A stretch of 64,000 nucleotides of DNA from Aeromicrobium yanjiei (GTDB lineage: Bacteria > Actinomycetota > Actinomycetes > Propionibacteriales > Nocardioidaceae), in assembly GCF_009649075.1 (NCBI RefSeq), contig NZ_CP045737.1, positions 1,426,001 to 1,490,000 on the forward strand, read 5' to 3'. Position 1 is the stretch's first letter; each line of letters begins with the position of its first letter. Under the pieces are notes generated by a model, which ran no database searches, had not been told where the DNA came from, and worked only from the letters and a program-made list of their open reading frames with translations. The position numbers were made by a program, and so were the translations under genes. Below are positions 40,365 to 50,162 of this stretch, piece after piece.

Positions 40365-42455
40365 TTGCAGCACACGTCATCGCGAGAGGCACTGATCATC
40401 GACAACACGTACGACGCCCGAAATCTCCTGGTCCTCGAGGGTCTGGAGGCGGTGCGCAAGCGCCCCGGCATGTATGTCGGATCGACCGACACGCGCGGCC
40501 TCATGCACTGCTTGTGGGAGATCATCGACAACTCGGTCGACGAGGCCCTCGGCGGCCACGGCTCCCACATCCTGGTCGCCCTGCACGCGGACGGCTCGGT
40601 CGAGGTGCAGGACCAGGGCCGTGGCGTCCCGGTCGACATCGAGAAGAAGACCGGCCTGACCGGCGTCGAGGTCGTCTACACCAAGCTGCACGCGGGCGGG
40701 AAGTTCGGCGGCGGCTCGTACGTCGCCACCGGCGGCCTGCACGGCGTCGGTGCCTCCGTGGTCAACGCGCTGTCGTCGCGCCTGGACGTCGAGGTCGACA
40801 AGGGCGGTGCGACCTGGGCGATGTCGTTCCGGCGCGGTGTGCCCGGCGTCTTCGCGGGCGACGGACCCGATGTGGACTTCACCCCCACCAACGAGCTGCG
40901 CAAGATCGGCAAGGTCGCCAAGGCCCGCACCGGCACGCGCGTGCGCTACTGGGCCGATCCGCAGATCTTCATCAAGGGGGCCAAGTTCGCGTACGACGAG
41001 CTGGTCGCCCGCGCCCGTCAGACCTCCTTCCTGGTCCCGGGTCTCGAGCTGGTCATCCGCGACGAGCGCGGCGAGGTGCCCTCGGAGGAGAAGTTCCGCC
41101 ACGACGGCGGCATCAGCGAGTTCTGCGAGTTCCTGGCGCCCGACGAGCCGGTCTCGGACGTGCTGCGGCTGCAGGGCGAGGACGTCTTCACCGAGACCGT
41201 CCCGCTGCTGGACGACAAGGGCCACATGACGCCGCAGGACATCGAGCGCAATCTTGGCGTCGACGTCGCGCTGCGCTGGGGGACGGGCTACGACACCGAG
41301 CTCAAGTCGTTCGTCAACATCATCGCGACGCCCAAGGGCGGCACGCACGTCAACGGCTTCGAGCGCGCGCTCACCAAGACCTTCAACGACGTGCTCAAGA
41401 CCACGCGGCTGCTGAAGTCCGGCGATCCCGACGTCATCAAGGACGATGCGCTCGAGGGCATGACGGCCGTCGTGACGGTCCGCCTGGCCGAACCGCAGTT
41501 CGAGGGGCAGACCAAGGAGGTGCTCGGCACCCCCGCCGTCACCAAGATCGTCAACCAGGTCGTGAGCCGCGAGCTCAAGGCGTTCCTGACGTCCTCCAAG
41601 GCGGCGGAGAAGGCCAAGGCCCGCCTCGTGATGCAGAAGGTCGTCGACGCGTCCCGCACGCGTCTGGCGGCCCGTCAGCAGCGCGACACCCAGCGCCGCA
41701 AGAACGCGCTGGAGTCCAGTGCGCTGCCGGCCAAGCTCGCCGACTGCCGCAGCAACGACGTCGAGCGCTCCGAGCTGTTCATCGTCGAGGGCGACTCCGC
41801 GCTCGGCACGGCCAAGTCGGCCCGGGACTCGGAGTTCCAGGCCCTGCTGCCCATCCGCGGCAAGATCCTCAACGTCCAGAAGGCCAGCATCGGCGACATG
41901 CTCAAGAACGCCGAGTGCTCCTCGATCATCCAGGTCGTGGGGGCCGGCTCGGGTCGTACGTTCGACGTCGACGCCGCCCGCTACGGTCGCATCATCTTCA
42001 TGGCCGACGCCGACTCCGACGGTGCGCACATCCGCTGCCTCCTGGCGACGCTGTTCTTCCGCTACATGCGCGAGCTCGTCGACGCGGGACGCGTCTACAC
42101 CGCGGTGCCGCCGCTGCACCGCATCGAGCTGACGAACCCCAAGAAGGGGCAGGAGAAGTACGTCTACACCTACTCCGACCCCGAGCTGCAGCGCACGATG
42201 GCCGAGCTGAAGCGCAAGGGCATCAAGTGGAAGGACCCGGTGCAGCGCTACAAGGGCCTCGGCGAGATGGACGCCTCCCAGCTCGCGGAGACCACGATGG
42301 ACCCGCGGCACCGCACCCTGCGCCGGCTCACGGTCGACGACGGCGAGGAGGCGGCCGAGGTGTTCGAGCTGCTGATGGGCAACGAGGTCCCGCCGCGCAA
42401 GGAGTTCATCGTCCAGGGCGCCTACGAGATCGACGCCGACAAGATCGACGCCTGA
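40365..42455 (+). CDS. parE: DNA topoisomerase IV subunit B (ParE)
   Basis: A 696-residue type IIA topoisomerase ATPase subunit. GHKL ATPase site: HCLWEIIDNSVDEALGG (Glu52 as base) and GGLHGVGASVVNALS; transducer segment THVNGFERALTK; TOPRIM with EGDSALGTAKSARD (about 474) and DADSDGAH (about 547); C-terminal RYKGLGEMDASQL. EGDSALG instead of EGDSAGG separates it from GyrB and matches actinobacterial ParE. It works with ParC (47574-50063) to unlink and relax DNA. The TTG start at 40365 is tentative because no good ribosome site is seen and the first 18 residues are not conserved. Downstream genes are on the other strand. Confidence 0.95.
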   Translation: MQHTSSREALIIDNTYDARNLLVLEGLEAVRKRPGMYVGSTDTRGLMHCLWEIIDNSVDEALGGHGSHILVALHADGSVEVQDQGRGVPVDIEKKTGLTGVEVVYTKLHAGGKFGGGSYVATGGLHGVGASVVNALSSRLDVEVDKGGATWAMSFRRGVPGVFAGDGPDVDFTPTNELRKIGKVAKARTGTRVRYWADPQIFIKGAKFAYDELVARARQTSFLVPGLELVIRDERGEVPSEEKFRHDGGISEFCEFLAPDEPVSDVLRLQGEDVFTETVPLLDDKGHMTPQDIERNLGVDVALRWGTGYDTELKSFVNIIATPKGGTHVNGFERALTKTFNDVLKTTRLLKSGDPDVIKDDALEGMTAVVTVRLAEPQFEGQTKEVLGTPAVTKIVNQVVSRELKAFLTSSKAAEKAKARLVMQKVVDASRTRLAARQQRDTQRRKNALESSALPAKLADCRSNDVERSELFIVEGDSALGTAKSARDSEFQALLPIRGKILNVQKASIGDMLKNAECSSIIQVVGAGSGRTFDVDAARYGRIIFMADADSDGAHIRCLLATLFFRYMRELVDAGRVYTAVPPLHRIELTNPKKGQEKYVYTYSDPELQRTMAELKRKGIKWKDPVQRYKGLGEMDASQLAETTMDPRHRTLRRLTVDDGEEAAEVFELLMGNEVPPRKEFIVQGAYEIDADKIDA

Positions 42456-42464
42456 CGCAGCCCG

Positions 42465-44588
42465 TCAGCCGTCCCGGCGGGCGGCCAGCAGGCCGTCCTC
42501 GTCGAGCCGCTGCTCGATGTACGGCTTCATGGTCGCCATGTACGTCTTGCTGACGTGGGTGCGGTCGCGGTAGACGTTGACGCCACCGATCACGGCCGGG
42601 CACTTCTCGTCGTCGCAGTAGAAGCGGGTGAAGTCGTACAGCCGGGCGCCCTTGACCTCCTTGGCGGCCCCCACCAACGGGTCGAAGTTGGGGAACGCCT
42701 TGTCGCGGGGGAGCGCGCAGCTGTCGGGCGTGATCGTCCCCTCCAGGGCCAGGCAGTCGTTGGTGTCGACGGGCTGCGCGGTGTTGTCGCGGAAGGCGAC
42801 GATCGGGACGCCGCGCTCGGCCAGGGGGCGCCAGGTCGTGGCGAAGCCGGCGACCTGCTCCTTCGGCCCGGTCGCGGGCCGCGGGTGGGCGAGCGCCCCG
42901 GTGACGATCAGGTCGATGTCGTCGGCGTTCTTCAAGAGGTACGCGTTGACGTTGTCGCGCCACTCGTAGCAGCCCTCGGCGATCGTGCGGTCGGGGTTGG
43001 GGTGCGGATTGCTCGACCAGTTGCAGCCGGCCTTGACCTGGACCTCGAGGAAGAGCTTGCCCTCCTTCGCCATGGGCACGAACGCGGGCAGGAGCGCCCG
43101 GGCGTGCGAGTCACCGATCACGACCACGTGGGGCAGCGTGGGGTCCTTGGGGTCACCGAAGGTGCAGGTCGTGCGCACCTCGTTGTCCGAGGTCTGGCAG
43201 CCCGGGTAGTTGGGGTTGTCGCGCCGGATCGCGGTCGTGTCGGGCACCAGGAGCCCGTCCAGCTCGGGGTTGTCGCAGGGCTGGTCGGGGTCCATCGACG
43301 CCGCACCGAAGCAGCGCGGGGTGTCCTTGGTGATGTTCTCCTTGAGCTGCTCGGCGCGATCGGCCTCGGCGTTGGCGTGCTGCACGCCGCCGAGGCAGGC
43401 GGCGGCGAGGCAGGCGGCGGCGACCGACGTGAACGCGAAGGTCACCGTGCTGCGCTGGATGCCGAGCTTGCGACCCGTGCGCACCGGGTCCTCGACGTAG
43501 CGCTTGGTGAGAGCGGCGGCCGCGAACGTCGCCACCAGGATCCCGACGCGCGGCCAGAAGCCGAGCTCGTGGCCGAGGATCACCGGGAGCAGGACGATCG
43601 GCGGCCAGTGCCACAGGTAGAGCGGGTAGGAGATGTCGCCGGTCCACTGCACGAAGCGGCGCTCGATGATCCACCGAGGGGAGAGGCGCGAGTCCGGCAT
43701 GCCGGCCGCGATGACGGCGACCGTCGCGAGCACGGGCAGCAGGGCCGCCGTGCCGGGGAACGGGGTCGAGCCGGTCAGCTCGAGGCCGCAGTAGACCAGC
43801 ACCGCGATGCCGGCCCACGACACGAGGGCCGCGACGTGCGGCGTGACGGGGTGCGTCCGGCGGCGACCGGGTGCCGCGCGGAGCGTCAGGAGGGCCAGCA
43901 GGGCGCCGGCGCCGAACTCCCAGGCCCGGGTGAACGTGGAGAAGTACGCGAAGGACACGTTGTCGTACGTCAGCCACCACGAGTAGGCGAAGCTGGCGAC
44001 CGTGACGGCTGCGACGACCACGGTGACGGTGGTGAGGCGGCGTGCGCCGATGCGCGCGGCGAGCAGGATCGAGGCCAGCACGATGAGCGGCCACGCGACG
44101 TAGAACTGCTCCTCGACCGACAGCGTCCAGTAGTGCTGGGCCACGCTGGGCGCGTTCTCCGCCGCGAGGTAGTCGACCGCGTCGAAGGCGAGGCGCCAGT
44201 TCTGGAAGTACAGGGCCGAGGCGAGGATCTCGCGGAAGTTCTGCCCCCAGTTGAGCAGCGGCATCCACAGGTAGACCGCGAGGGCCGAGGTCGCGAGCAC
44301 GAGGTACGCAGCAGGCAGCAGGCGGCGGGCCCGGCGGGCCCAGAACCGGCCGAGCCGGATGCGCCCGGTCGTCTCCGCCTCGCGCGCGAGGTGGGCGGTG
44401 ATGAGGAAGCCGGAGATGACGAAGAAGACGTCGACGCCCATGAAGCCGCCGGGCAGGCGCCCGGGCCACAGGTGGTACAGGACGACGAGCAGCGCGGCGC
44501 CGGCGCGCAGCGCCTGGATCTCGGGCCGGACCGGGCGAGGAGTGCGCTGGGTGGCGGGTGCGTCAGCGGGTGCGGACGGCACCGGCAT
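42465..44588 (-). CDS. OafA-like acyltransferase with C-terminal SGNH domain
   Basis: A 707-residue membrane enzyme. Acyltransferase-3 domain of about 10 helices (PEIQALRAGAALLVVLYHLW near 22-41; GFMGVDVFFVISGFLI; LSVEEQFYVAWPL; GDISYPLYLWHWPPIVLLP). An outer SGNH-hydrolase domain from about 480 has VVIGDSHARALLP (nucleophile Ser near 493) and a late DRTHVS with the catalytic Asp/His pair. Such fusions O-acetylate exported polysaccharide or peptidoglycan. The ATG overlaps the carbonic anhydrase stop by one base (TGATG), so they are coupled. It lies in the parC-lprG-MFS-carbonic anhydrase gene string and converges on parE. Target glycan is unknown. Confidence 0.93.
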   Translation of the reverse strand: MPVPSAPADAPATQRTPRPVRPEIQALRAGAALLVVLYHLWPGRLPGGFMGVDVFFVISGFLITAHLAREAETTGRIRLGRFWARRARRLLPAAYLVLATSALAVYLWMPLLNWGQNFREILASALYFQNWRLAFDAVDYLAAENAPSVAQHYWTLSVEEQFYVAWPLIVLASILLAARIGARRLTTVTVVVAAVTVASFAYSWWLTYDNVSFAYFSTFTRAWEFGAGALLALLTLRAAPGRRRTHPVTPHVAALVSWAGIAVLVYCGLELTGSTPFPGTAALLPVLATVAVIAAGMPDSRLSPRWIIERRFVQWTGDISYPLYLWHWPPIVLLPVILGHELGFWPRVGILVATFAAAALTKRYVEDPVRTGRKLGIQRSTVTFAFTSVAAACLAAACLGGVQHANAEADRAEQLKENITKDTPRCFGAASMDPDQPCDNPELDGLLVPDTTAIRRDNPNYPGCQTSDNEVRTTCTFGDPKDPTLPHVVVIGDSHARALLPAFVPMAKEGKLFLEVQVKAGCNWSSNPHPNPDRTIAEGCYEWRDNVNAYLLKNADDIDLIVTGALAHPRPATGPKEQVAGFATTWRPLAERGVPIVAFRDNTAQPVDTNDCLALEGTITPDSCALPRDKAFPNFDPLVGAAKEVKGARLYDFTRFYCDDEKCPAVIGGVNVYRDRTHVSKTYMATMKPYIEQRLDEDGLLAARRDG

Positions 44589-45082
44589 CAGTCGACACGC
44601 TCGAGCAGACCTGTGTCGACGTCGTACACGAATCCACCGACCGCCACGTCCTCACGGATCAGCGGGTGCGAGCGGACCCGCATGACATCGGCCTTGACGG
44701 TGTTGCGCTGGTCGACGATCGCGCCGAGCGTCATCCAGGACGCGTCGGTGCCTGCGCTGTCGGCGATGCGGGCCTTGAGCTCGTCCTCGGTCGACGAGGC
44801 CATCGCGCAGCGCGTGTGCTCCACGATGAGGATCCGCTCGACCTGCAGCAGGTTGACGCCCAGCACGAGGGCGACCAGGGCCTGGTCGGTCACGCGCCCG
44901 CCCGGGTTGCGCAGGATCTTGGCGTCGCCGGGCTTGAGGCCGATCATCCGCAGCGGGTCGATGCGCGAGTCCATGCAGGTGACCATCGCGACCCCGGCAC
45001 GGGCGATGCCGTCGAAGCCGGAGAGGTCGAAGCTGTTGGCGTAGGAAGTGTTGGCCTCGAGGAGGTCGTCGAAGTCGCGCAT
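44588..45082 (-). CDS. Beta-class carbonic anhydrase
   Basis: A 164-residue beta-carbonic anhydrase. Zinc ligands and the catalytic dyad are visible: MVTCMDSRIDP (Cys36, Asp38, Arg40) and VEHTRCAM (His89, Cys92). Its size and motif set match the short type II-like enzymes exemplified by M. tuberculosis Rv1284. It interconverts CO2 and bicarbonate in the cytoplasm. The ATG at 45082 has TACCCT ending 6 nt upstream, a leaderless arrangement; a longer in-frame ATG at 45112 would overlap the MFS stop. Linked by TGATG to the SGNH acyltransferase, an unusual pairing. Confidence 0.93.
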   Translation of the reverse strand: MRDFDDLLEANTSYANSFDLSGFDGIARAGVAMVTCMDSRIDPLRMIGLKPGDAKILRNPGGRVTDQALVALVLGVNLLQVERILIVEHTRCAMASSTEDELKARIADSAGTDASWMTLGAIVDQRNTVKADVMRVRSHPLIREDVAVGGFVYDVDTGLLERVD

Positions 45083-45088
45083 GGCACA

Positions 45089-45094
45089 AGGGTA
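45089..45094 (-). promoter_or_regulatory. Leaderless -10 box of carbonic anhydrase gene
   Basis: TACCCT on the minus strand ends 6 nt before the ATG, inside the 29-bp gap after the MFS gene, so the carbonic anhydrase-acyltransferase pair may be transcribed separately from lprG-MFS. Confidence 0.5.
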
Positions 45095-45111
45095 ACGAGC
45101 CGGGGGCGTCA

Positions 45112-46857
45112 TCAGGCTGCAGGCTCGGCGGGTGACGTCGCCGCGGGGCGGAGCAGCACCAGCGCGAGCACGGCCGCGAGCGCTGCGCAGCCGGCTGCGC
45201 CCACGAACACCGCGTGCAGCTGGGTGATGCCGGCGTCGATCTGGGCGTCCTTGTACGCCTGGCAGAGCCGCGCCTCACCGTTGCACAGCTGCGCGGCCGG
45301 GGGGATCTTCTCGGTCGCGGAGTAGAACGCGCGCAGGCCGATCGTGGTGAGGGCCGAGATGCCCAGCAGCATCCCGACCATGCGCGCGACGATCAGCAGG
45401 GCGGACGCGACACCGTGGACCGCGTCGGCGGTGTGCGCGAGCAGGGCGGCGTTGACCGGTGCGATCGCCAGGCCGAAGCCGAGACCGCCCAGCACGAGCG
45501 ACCAGGTCTCGACCGGGTGGTCCAGCGAGGTGCGGCCCCACGTGGTCATGTGCCAGAACGCGACTGCGCTCATCAGCATCGCGACGGCGGTCAGCACGTG
45601 CGCCGGCACCCGGCGCAGCAGCCAGCCGCCGATCAGGGCGCCGACCGGCAGGGCGACCAGGAAGCGTACGAGCACGAGCGCCGCGTCGAGCTGGGAGTCG
45701 CGGTGGACCGTGAGCCGGGCGAAGAACGGGATGTCGACCAGCGCGGCGATGAGGGAGGCGCCGACGAAGAACGACACGACCAGCGCACCCCATGAGGGCC
45801 GTGAGCTGAGCGCTCCCCGCGGGATCAGCGGCTGCGGTGCGCGGCGCTGGCGGATCGCGAAGCCGATGAACGCGGCGACCGCGATCGGCAGCAGCCACGG
45901 GGCATCGGGGGACACCGCGCCGCTCTCGGGCTCGGCGGAGGCGAACGTCACGATCACGGCGCCGAGACCGGTCGTCAGCAGCAGCGCGCCCCAGATGTCG
46001 GTCTCGCGGGCGAGCGCCGGCCAGCCGCGCCACGCGACGAGCGGGTGGCGGGCGGTCGCGAGTCGCAGCAGGAACAGCGCGATCACGGCGAACGTCGCGA
46101 GGGCGAGCGGGGTCAGCCAGCGAGAGTCGCCGGTCACGGGAAGGTACGCGCGGCCGATCTCGACGTCCTGCACCAGCCGCGTGGGCGCGAGCATCACCAG
46201 CGCGACGCCCGTCAGCGCGAGCACGCCCAGCACGGCCCCCAGGATGTCGAGGCGCTTGCCCGCCGTCGCGTCGTGCACGGCGTCCCGCAACGGGACCATC
46301 GCCGCCGCGAGGACCAGGCCGATCGCGCAGTTGAGCCAGAAGATCGTGCGCCAGTCGCCGAACGCCAGGACTGCGGCGCCGTACAGCGGTCCGAGGACGC
46401 TGCCGAGCTCCTGGACCGCGCCGACCACGCCGAGGGGCATCCCGCGGCGGTGGGGCGGCCAGAGATCGGCCACGAGCGCGAGCGTCGGCGGGATGAGTCC
46501 TCCGCCGCCGATGCCCTGGATGAGTCGCCCCGCGACCACGGTCTCGAGGTCGTACGCGGCCGCGGTCACGACGGAGCCGACCGCGAAGACGACCAACGAG
46601 CCCAGCAGGACGGGCACCCGGCCCCGTAGGTCCGAGATGCGCCCGATGAGCGGCAGCACACCGACGTAGCCGAGCAGGAAGCCCGAGACGATCGGCGCCG
46701 CGCGCTGCAGGTCGTCCAGGTTGAGCCCGACCGTGCTCATCATGTCGGGCAGGGCCAGCACGACGACGTACGTGTCGGCGGCCGCGAATGCGATCGCGAC
46801 GGCTGCCAGCGCCAGCAGGACCTTGGAGGCAGGCCTGATGGCCGGAGGCTGCGTCAT
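45112..46857 (-). CDS. P55-like MFS transporter (Rv1410c type)
   Basis: A 581-residue major facilitator protein with about 14 helices. The N-terminus AADTYVVVLALPDMMSTVGL and the blocks GRLIQGIGGGGLIPPTLAL and GAVQELGSVLGPLYGAA are close to the mycobacterial P55 pump as I recall it. P55 acts with the lipoprotein LprG in triacylglycerol and lipoglycan export and also affects drug tolerance. The LprG-like gene ends 7 nt upstream, the same two-gene order as in mycobacteria, which strengthens the call. The helix-loop insert near the end (SATEKIPPAAQLCNGEARLC) matches the extended region between the last helices of P55. Lipid cargo in this organism is unknown. Confidence 0.88.
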   Translation of the reverse strand: MTQPPAIRPASKVLLALAAVAIAFAAADTYVVVLALPDMMSTVGLNLDDLQRAAPIVSGFLLGYVGVLPLIGRISDLRGRVPVLLGSLVVFAVGSVVTAAAYDLETVVAGRLIQGIGGGGLIPPTLALVADLWPPHRRGMPLGVVGAVQELGSVLGPLYGAAVLAFGDWRTIFWLNCAIGLVLAAAMVPLRDAVHDATAGKRLDILGAVLGVLALTGVALVMLAPTRLVQDVEIGRAYLPVTGDSRWLTPLALATFAVIALFLLRLATARHPLVAWRGWPALARETDIWGALLLTTGLGAVIVTFASAEPESGAVSPDAPWLLPIAVAAFIGFAIRQRRAPQPLIPRGALSSRPSWGALVVSFFVGASLIAALVDIPFFARLTVHRDSQLDAALVLVRFLVALPVGALIGGWLLRRVPAHVLTAVAMLMSAVAFWHMTTWGRTSLDHPVETWSLVLGGLGFGLAIAPVNAALLAHTADAVHGVASALLIVARMVGMLLGISALTTIGLRAFYSATEKIPPAAQLCNGEARLCQAYKDAQIDAGITQLHAVFVGAAGCAALAAVLALVLLRPAATSPAEPAA

Positions 46858-46864
46858 GCCGCGG

Positions 46865-47569
46865 TCAGGGCTTGGTGATGCTGACCGGCGTGTCCGACGT
46901 GCTGAGGGAGACGGTGTAGGTGACCGTGCCGCCCCCGGGGTAGAACGCGCCGCTCAGCGTGGCGTCGCGCAGCTCGTCGTCGTCATCGAGGCGGTAGGTG
47001 ACCTGGAACTCCTGGTCGGCCGTCGCGGACGGGATGATCGTGGCCACGACGTCGCCGGGCAGCGTGCCCTTGATCGTGGTGAGCACGTCCTTGCCGTCGC
47101 GGGACTGCCCGGCGTCGCGGAGCTTCGTGGTCTTGACGAGGATCTGCGAGATGCCCTTGTCGGCCGACACCAGCGCCGCGGGATCGGGAGCCTTGAGGTC
47201 CTGCGGGTCGATCACGGTGAAGTCGGGCAGGAACCCGGTCTTGGCCCAGACCTTGCCGTCCACCGCGACGACGTCCGCACCCAGGCTCGAGCCGCCCGTG
47301 ACGACGTTGACCTTGCCCGTGAACGCGGGGGAGTGGTTGCCCTTGCCGGTGGCCGACAGGAGCCCCGTGATGCCGTCGGGGAGTCGCTTGGTCGCGAGCG
47401 CGATGTTGATGGTCTCGGCGGTGTCGAGAGTCTTCTTGGCCGTGTCGAGACGGGCCTGGAGCTTGTCGGTGTCGCCGCCCTTCGGCTCGGAGGAGTCCGA
47501 TCCTCCGGTGCAGCCGGTCAGGGCCAGGAGGGTCGCGAGCAGGACAGGGAGAAGGTGACGGGTGCGCAC
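46865..47569 (-). CDS. lprG: LprG/LppX-family lipoprotein
   Basis: A 234-residue lipoprotein: signal with lipobox LLALTGC (Cys20), short Gly/Ser/Asp linker, then an LppX_LprAFG-type half-barrel (SATGKGNHSPAFTGKVNVVT, VAVDGKVWAKTGFLPDFTVI, then DPQDLKAPDPAALVS and GISQILV). Members hold acylated lipids in a hydrophobic cavity and deliver them across the envelope. The GTG at 47569 lies 4 nt after the parC stop, with GGGAG about 9 nt upstream inside parC, so it may be cotranscribed with parC. The MFS partner follows after 7 nt. Together they form an lprG-P55 operon. Confidence 0.9.
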   Translation of the reverse strand: MRTRHLLPVLLATLLALTGCTGGSDSSEPKGGDTDKLQARLDTAKKTLDTAETINIALATKRLPDGITGLLSATGKGNHSPAFTGKVNVVTGGSSLGADVVAVDGKVWAKTGFLPDFTVIDPQDLKAPDPAALVSADKGISQILVKTTKLRDAGQSRDGKDVLTTIKGTLPGDVVATIIPSATADQEFQVTYRLDDDDELRDATLSGAFYPGGGTVTYTVSLSTSDTPVSITKP

Positions 47570-47573
47570 GCGC

Positions 47574-50063
47574 TCAGTCTCCCACGGCGGGGTCCGGCGA
47601 ATCGGTGACATCGCTGACATCGATGCGGGCCGCGGGCGGTCCGGCCACCGCCAGGATCGGCTGCGCGACCGGCACGCCGGAGCCGTCCCGGCGATCGCTC
47701 ACCGGGGGCAGGTCGACCGCGGAGCCGCTGGTCGCGCACGCCATCGGGGTGCCGTCGCCGACCCAGGCCAGCAGCAGCCCGTCCTCGCCCTTGAGCAGCC
47801 GCTGGCAGCGGACGCCGCCGGTGGCCCGGCCCTTGGGCGGGTAGATCGACAGGGGGCTGACCTTGACCGCACCGTTCTGGGTGCCGGGCAGCGCACTGGC
47901 CGAGCCCGCCACCGTCACGACGTACGCATCGTCCACGTCGGCGACCGCGCCGAACGAGACCACCCGCTGGCCGGCCGCGAGCTTGATGCCGGCGACGCCA
48001 CCGCCGGAGCGTCCCTGGGGACGGACCAGGGAGGCCGAGAAGTACAGCAGCTGCGCATCGGACGTCACGAAGGCGAGCTGCTCCTCGCCCGACTCCAGCA
48101 CCGCGGCCCCGACCACGGCGTCGCCGTCGGCCAGCGAGATGAGCTCCCACTGGTCGCGCGACAGGTGATCGGGCCGGACCCGCTTGACGACGCCCTGCCG
48201 GGTTCCGAGCGCGATGCCGGGACCGTCCTCGTCGAACGTCATGAGGGCGAGCGCGGCCGAGTCGAGCTCGGCGACCTCGCTGAGGGGCAGCCCGCCCTGC
48301 AGGTTGGGCGAGTGGGCGCTCGGCGGGAGACCGGGCAGCTCCAGGACGCTGATGCGGTGCACCGTGCCGGCAGCGGTGATGACGCCCACCTCGCCGCGGG
48401 CCGTCGTGCGTACGGCCGAGACGATCGTGTCGTGCTTGACCCGGCGGTCGACCGCTCCGAGGGGGGAGTCGTCGGACGTACGGGCGAGCAGCCCGGTCGC
48501 CGAGAGCAGCACCCAGCACGGGTCGTCGGCGACCTCCAGCGGGGACGCGGCCGTCGCGGTCTGGCCGGACGACTCCAGCAGGACCGTGCGGCGGGGCGTG
48601 CCGAAGGTCTGGGCCATCTCGTTGAGCTCGTCGCCGACGACCGTCCGCAGGAGGCTCTCGTCGCCGAGGATCGCGTCGAGCTGCTCGATCGTGCGGCGCA
48701 GCTCCTCGATCTCCTTCTCGACCTCGATGCGGTCGTAGCGGGTCAGGCGTCCCAGCGTCAGGTCGAGGATGTAGGTCGCCTGCGGATCGGACAGGTCGAA
48801 CACCGACATCAGGCGTTCCTTGGCCTCCCCACGGTTCTCGCTGGAGCGCACGAGCTGGATGACCTCGTCGATGTCGAGCAGGGCCAGCAGCATGCCCTCG
48901 AGCAGGTGCAGGCGGTCGGCGGCCTTGCCGCGGCGGAACGTCGTGCGCCGGCGCACGACGTCGATGCGGTGCTCGAGGTAGACCTCCAGCATCTGCTTGA
49001 GGCCCAGCGTGCGGGGCTGGCCGTCGACCAGCGCGACCGCGTTGATGCCGAACGAGCTCTCCATCGGGGTGCTCTTGTAGAGCTGCTCGAGGATCGTCTC
49101 GGGGATGTAGCCGTTCTTGATCTCGATGACCAGCTGGAGGCCCTTGTGGCGGTCCGTGAGGTTCTTGAGGTCCGAGATGCCCTGCAGCTTCTTCGCCTGG
49201 ACGAGCTTCTTGATCGCCTCGATGACCTTCTCGGGCCCCACGTTGTAGGGCAGCTCGGTGATCACGATGCCCTTCTTGCGGGGCGTGACGTTCTCGATGC
49301 GGGCCGAGGCGCGCATGCGGAACGAGCCGTTGCCCGTCGCGTACGCGTCGCGCACACCCTCGAGACCCACGATCTTGCCGCCGGTGGGCAGATCGGGCCC
49401 GGGGATGAACCGCATCAGGTCGTCGAGATCGGCCTTGGGGTGCTTGATCAGGTGCCGCAGCGCCTGCACGACCTCGATGAGGTTGTGCGGGGCGATGTTG
49501 GTGGCCATGCCCACCGCGATGCCGCTCGCGCCGTTGACCAGGAGATTGGGCAGGGCGGCGGGCAGCACGACCGGCTCGAGCTCGCGGCCGTCGTAGTTGG
49601 GCCGGAAGTCGACCGTGTCCTCGTTGATCGAGGCGGTCATCGCCTCGGCGGCCGCGTCCATGCGGATCTCGGTGTAACGCATCGCGGCGGGCGGATCGTC
49701 CGGCGAGCCGAAGTTGCCGTGGCCGTCGGCCAGCGGGAGCCGCAGGGACCACGGCTGCACGAGACGGACCAGGGCGTCGTAGATCGCGCTGTCGCCGTGC
49801 GGGTGCAGCCGGCCCATGACCTCGCCGACCGGCCGGGCGCTCTTGACGTGCCCGCGGTCGCTGCGCAGGCCCATGTCGTCCATCGTGAAGAGGAGACGTC
49901 GCTGGACCGGCTTGAGGCCGTCGCGGGCGTCGGGGAGGGCGCGGGAGTAGATGACCGAGTAGGCGTACTCCAGGAAGCTGGATCGCATCTCGTCGCCGAC
50001 GTCGGTGTCGAGGATGTGCTCCTCGAACTCCTCCTCGGGAGCCTGCTTGCTGGTGCGGGCCAT
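47574..50063 (-). CDS. parC: DNA topoisomerase IV subunit A (ParC)
   Basis: An 829-residue breakage-reunion subunit. The winged-helix region reads [20 protein letters not shown], then [19 protein letters not shown] (Ser92 and Asp96 match E. coli GyrA Ser83/Asp87) and the catalytic Tyr130 in AAMRYTE. The tower/coiled-coil and a C-terminal beta-pinwheel follow; a canonical GyrA box is not seen, and the partner is the ParE-type subunit at 40365-42455. The ATG has AGGAGAGGAAGG upstream. It is divergent from the PatA-like gene (99 bp). The quinolone-region residues look wild type. The opposite strand is also open over most of this gene, which I take as a GC effect. Confidence 0.95.
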   Translation of the reverse strand: MARTSKQAPEEEFEEHILDTDVGDEMRSSFLEYAYSVIYSRALPDARDGLKPVQRRLLFTMDDMGLRSDRGHVKSARPVGEVMGRLHPHGDSAIYDALVRLVQPWSLRLPLADGHGNFGSPDDPPAAMRYTEIRMDAAAEAMTASINEDTVDFRPNYDGRELEPVVLPAALPNLLVNGASGIAVGMATNIAPHNLIEVVQALRHLIKHPKADLDDLMRFIPGPDLPTGGKIVGLEGVRDAYATGNGSFRMRASARIENVTPRKKGIVITELPYNVGPEKVIEAIKKLVQAKKLQGISDLKNLTDRHKGLQLVIEIKNGYIPETILEQLYKSTPMESSFGINAVALVDGQPRTLGLKQMLEVYLEHRIDVVRRRTTFRRGKAADRLHLLEGMLLALLDIDEVIQLVRSSENRGEAKERLMSVFDLSDPQATYILDLTLGRLTRYDRIEVEKEIEELRRTIEQLDAILGDESLLRTVVGDELNEMAQTFGTPRRTVLLESSGQTATAASPLEVADDPCWVLLSATGLLARTSDDSPLGAVDRRVKHDTIVSAVRTTARGEVGVITAAGTVHRISVLELPGLPPSAHSPNLQGGLPLSEVAELDSAALALMTFDEDGPGIALGTRQGVVKRVRPDHLSRDQWELISLADGDAVVGAAVLESGEEQLAFVTSDAQLLYFSASLVRPQGRSGGGVAGIKLAAGQRVVSFGAVADVDDAYVVTVAGSASALPGTQNGAVKVSPLSIYPPKGRATGGVRCQRLLKGEDGLLLAWVGDGTPMACATSGSAVDLPPVSDRRDGSGVPVAQPILAVAGPPAARIDVSDVTDSPDPAVGD

Positions 50064-50149
50064 GCCTTCCTCTCCTGGACGTGCGTGAGCAACCATTTTC
50101 CCCCGTGGCGCGCCTGCGGACTCCACCGCCACGCCGTGCGGCGACCCGA

Positions 50150-50155
50150 TAGGTT
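50150..50155 (+). promoter_or_regulatory. Leaderless -10 box of the PatA-like gene
   Basis: TAGGTT ends 7 nt before the GTG with no ribosome site. Confidence 0.6.
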
Positions 50156-50162
50156 GGGACCT

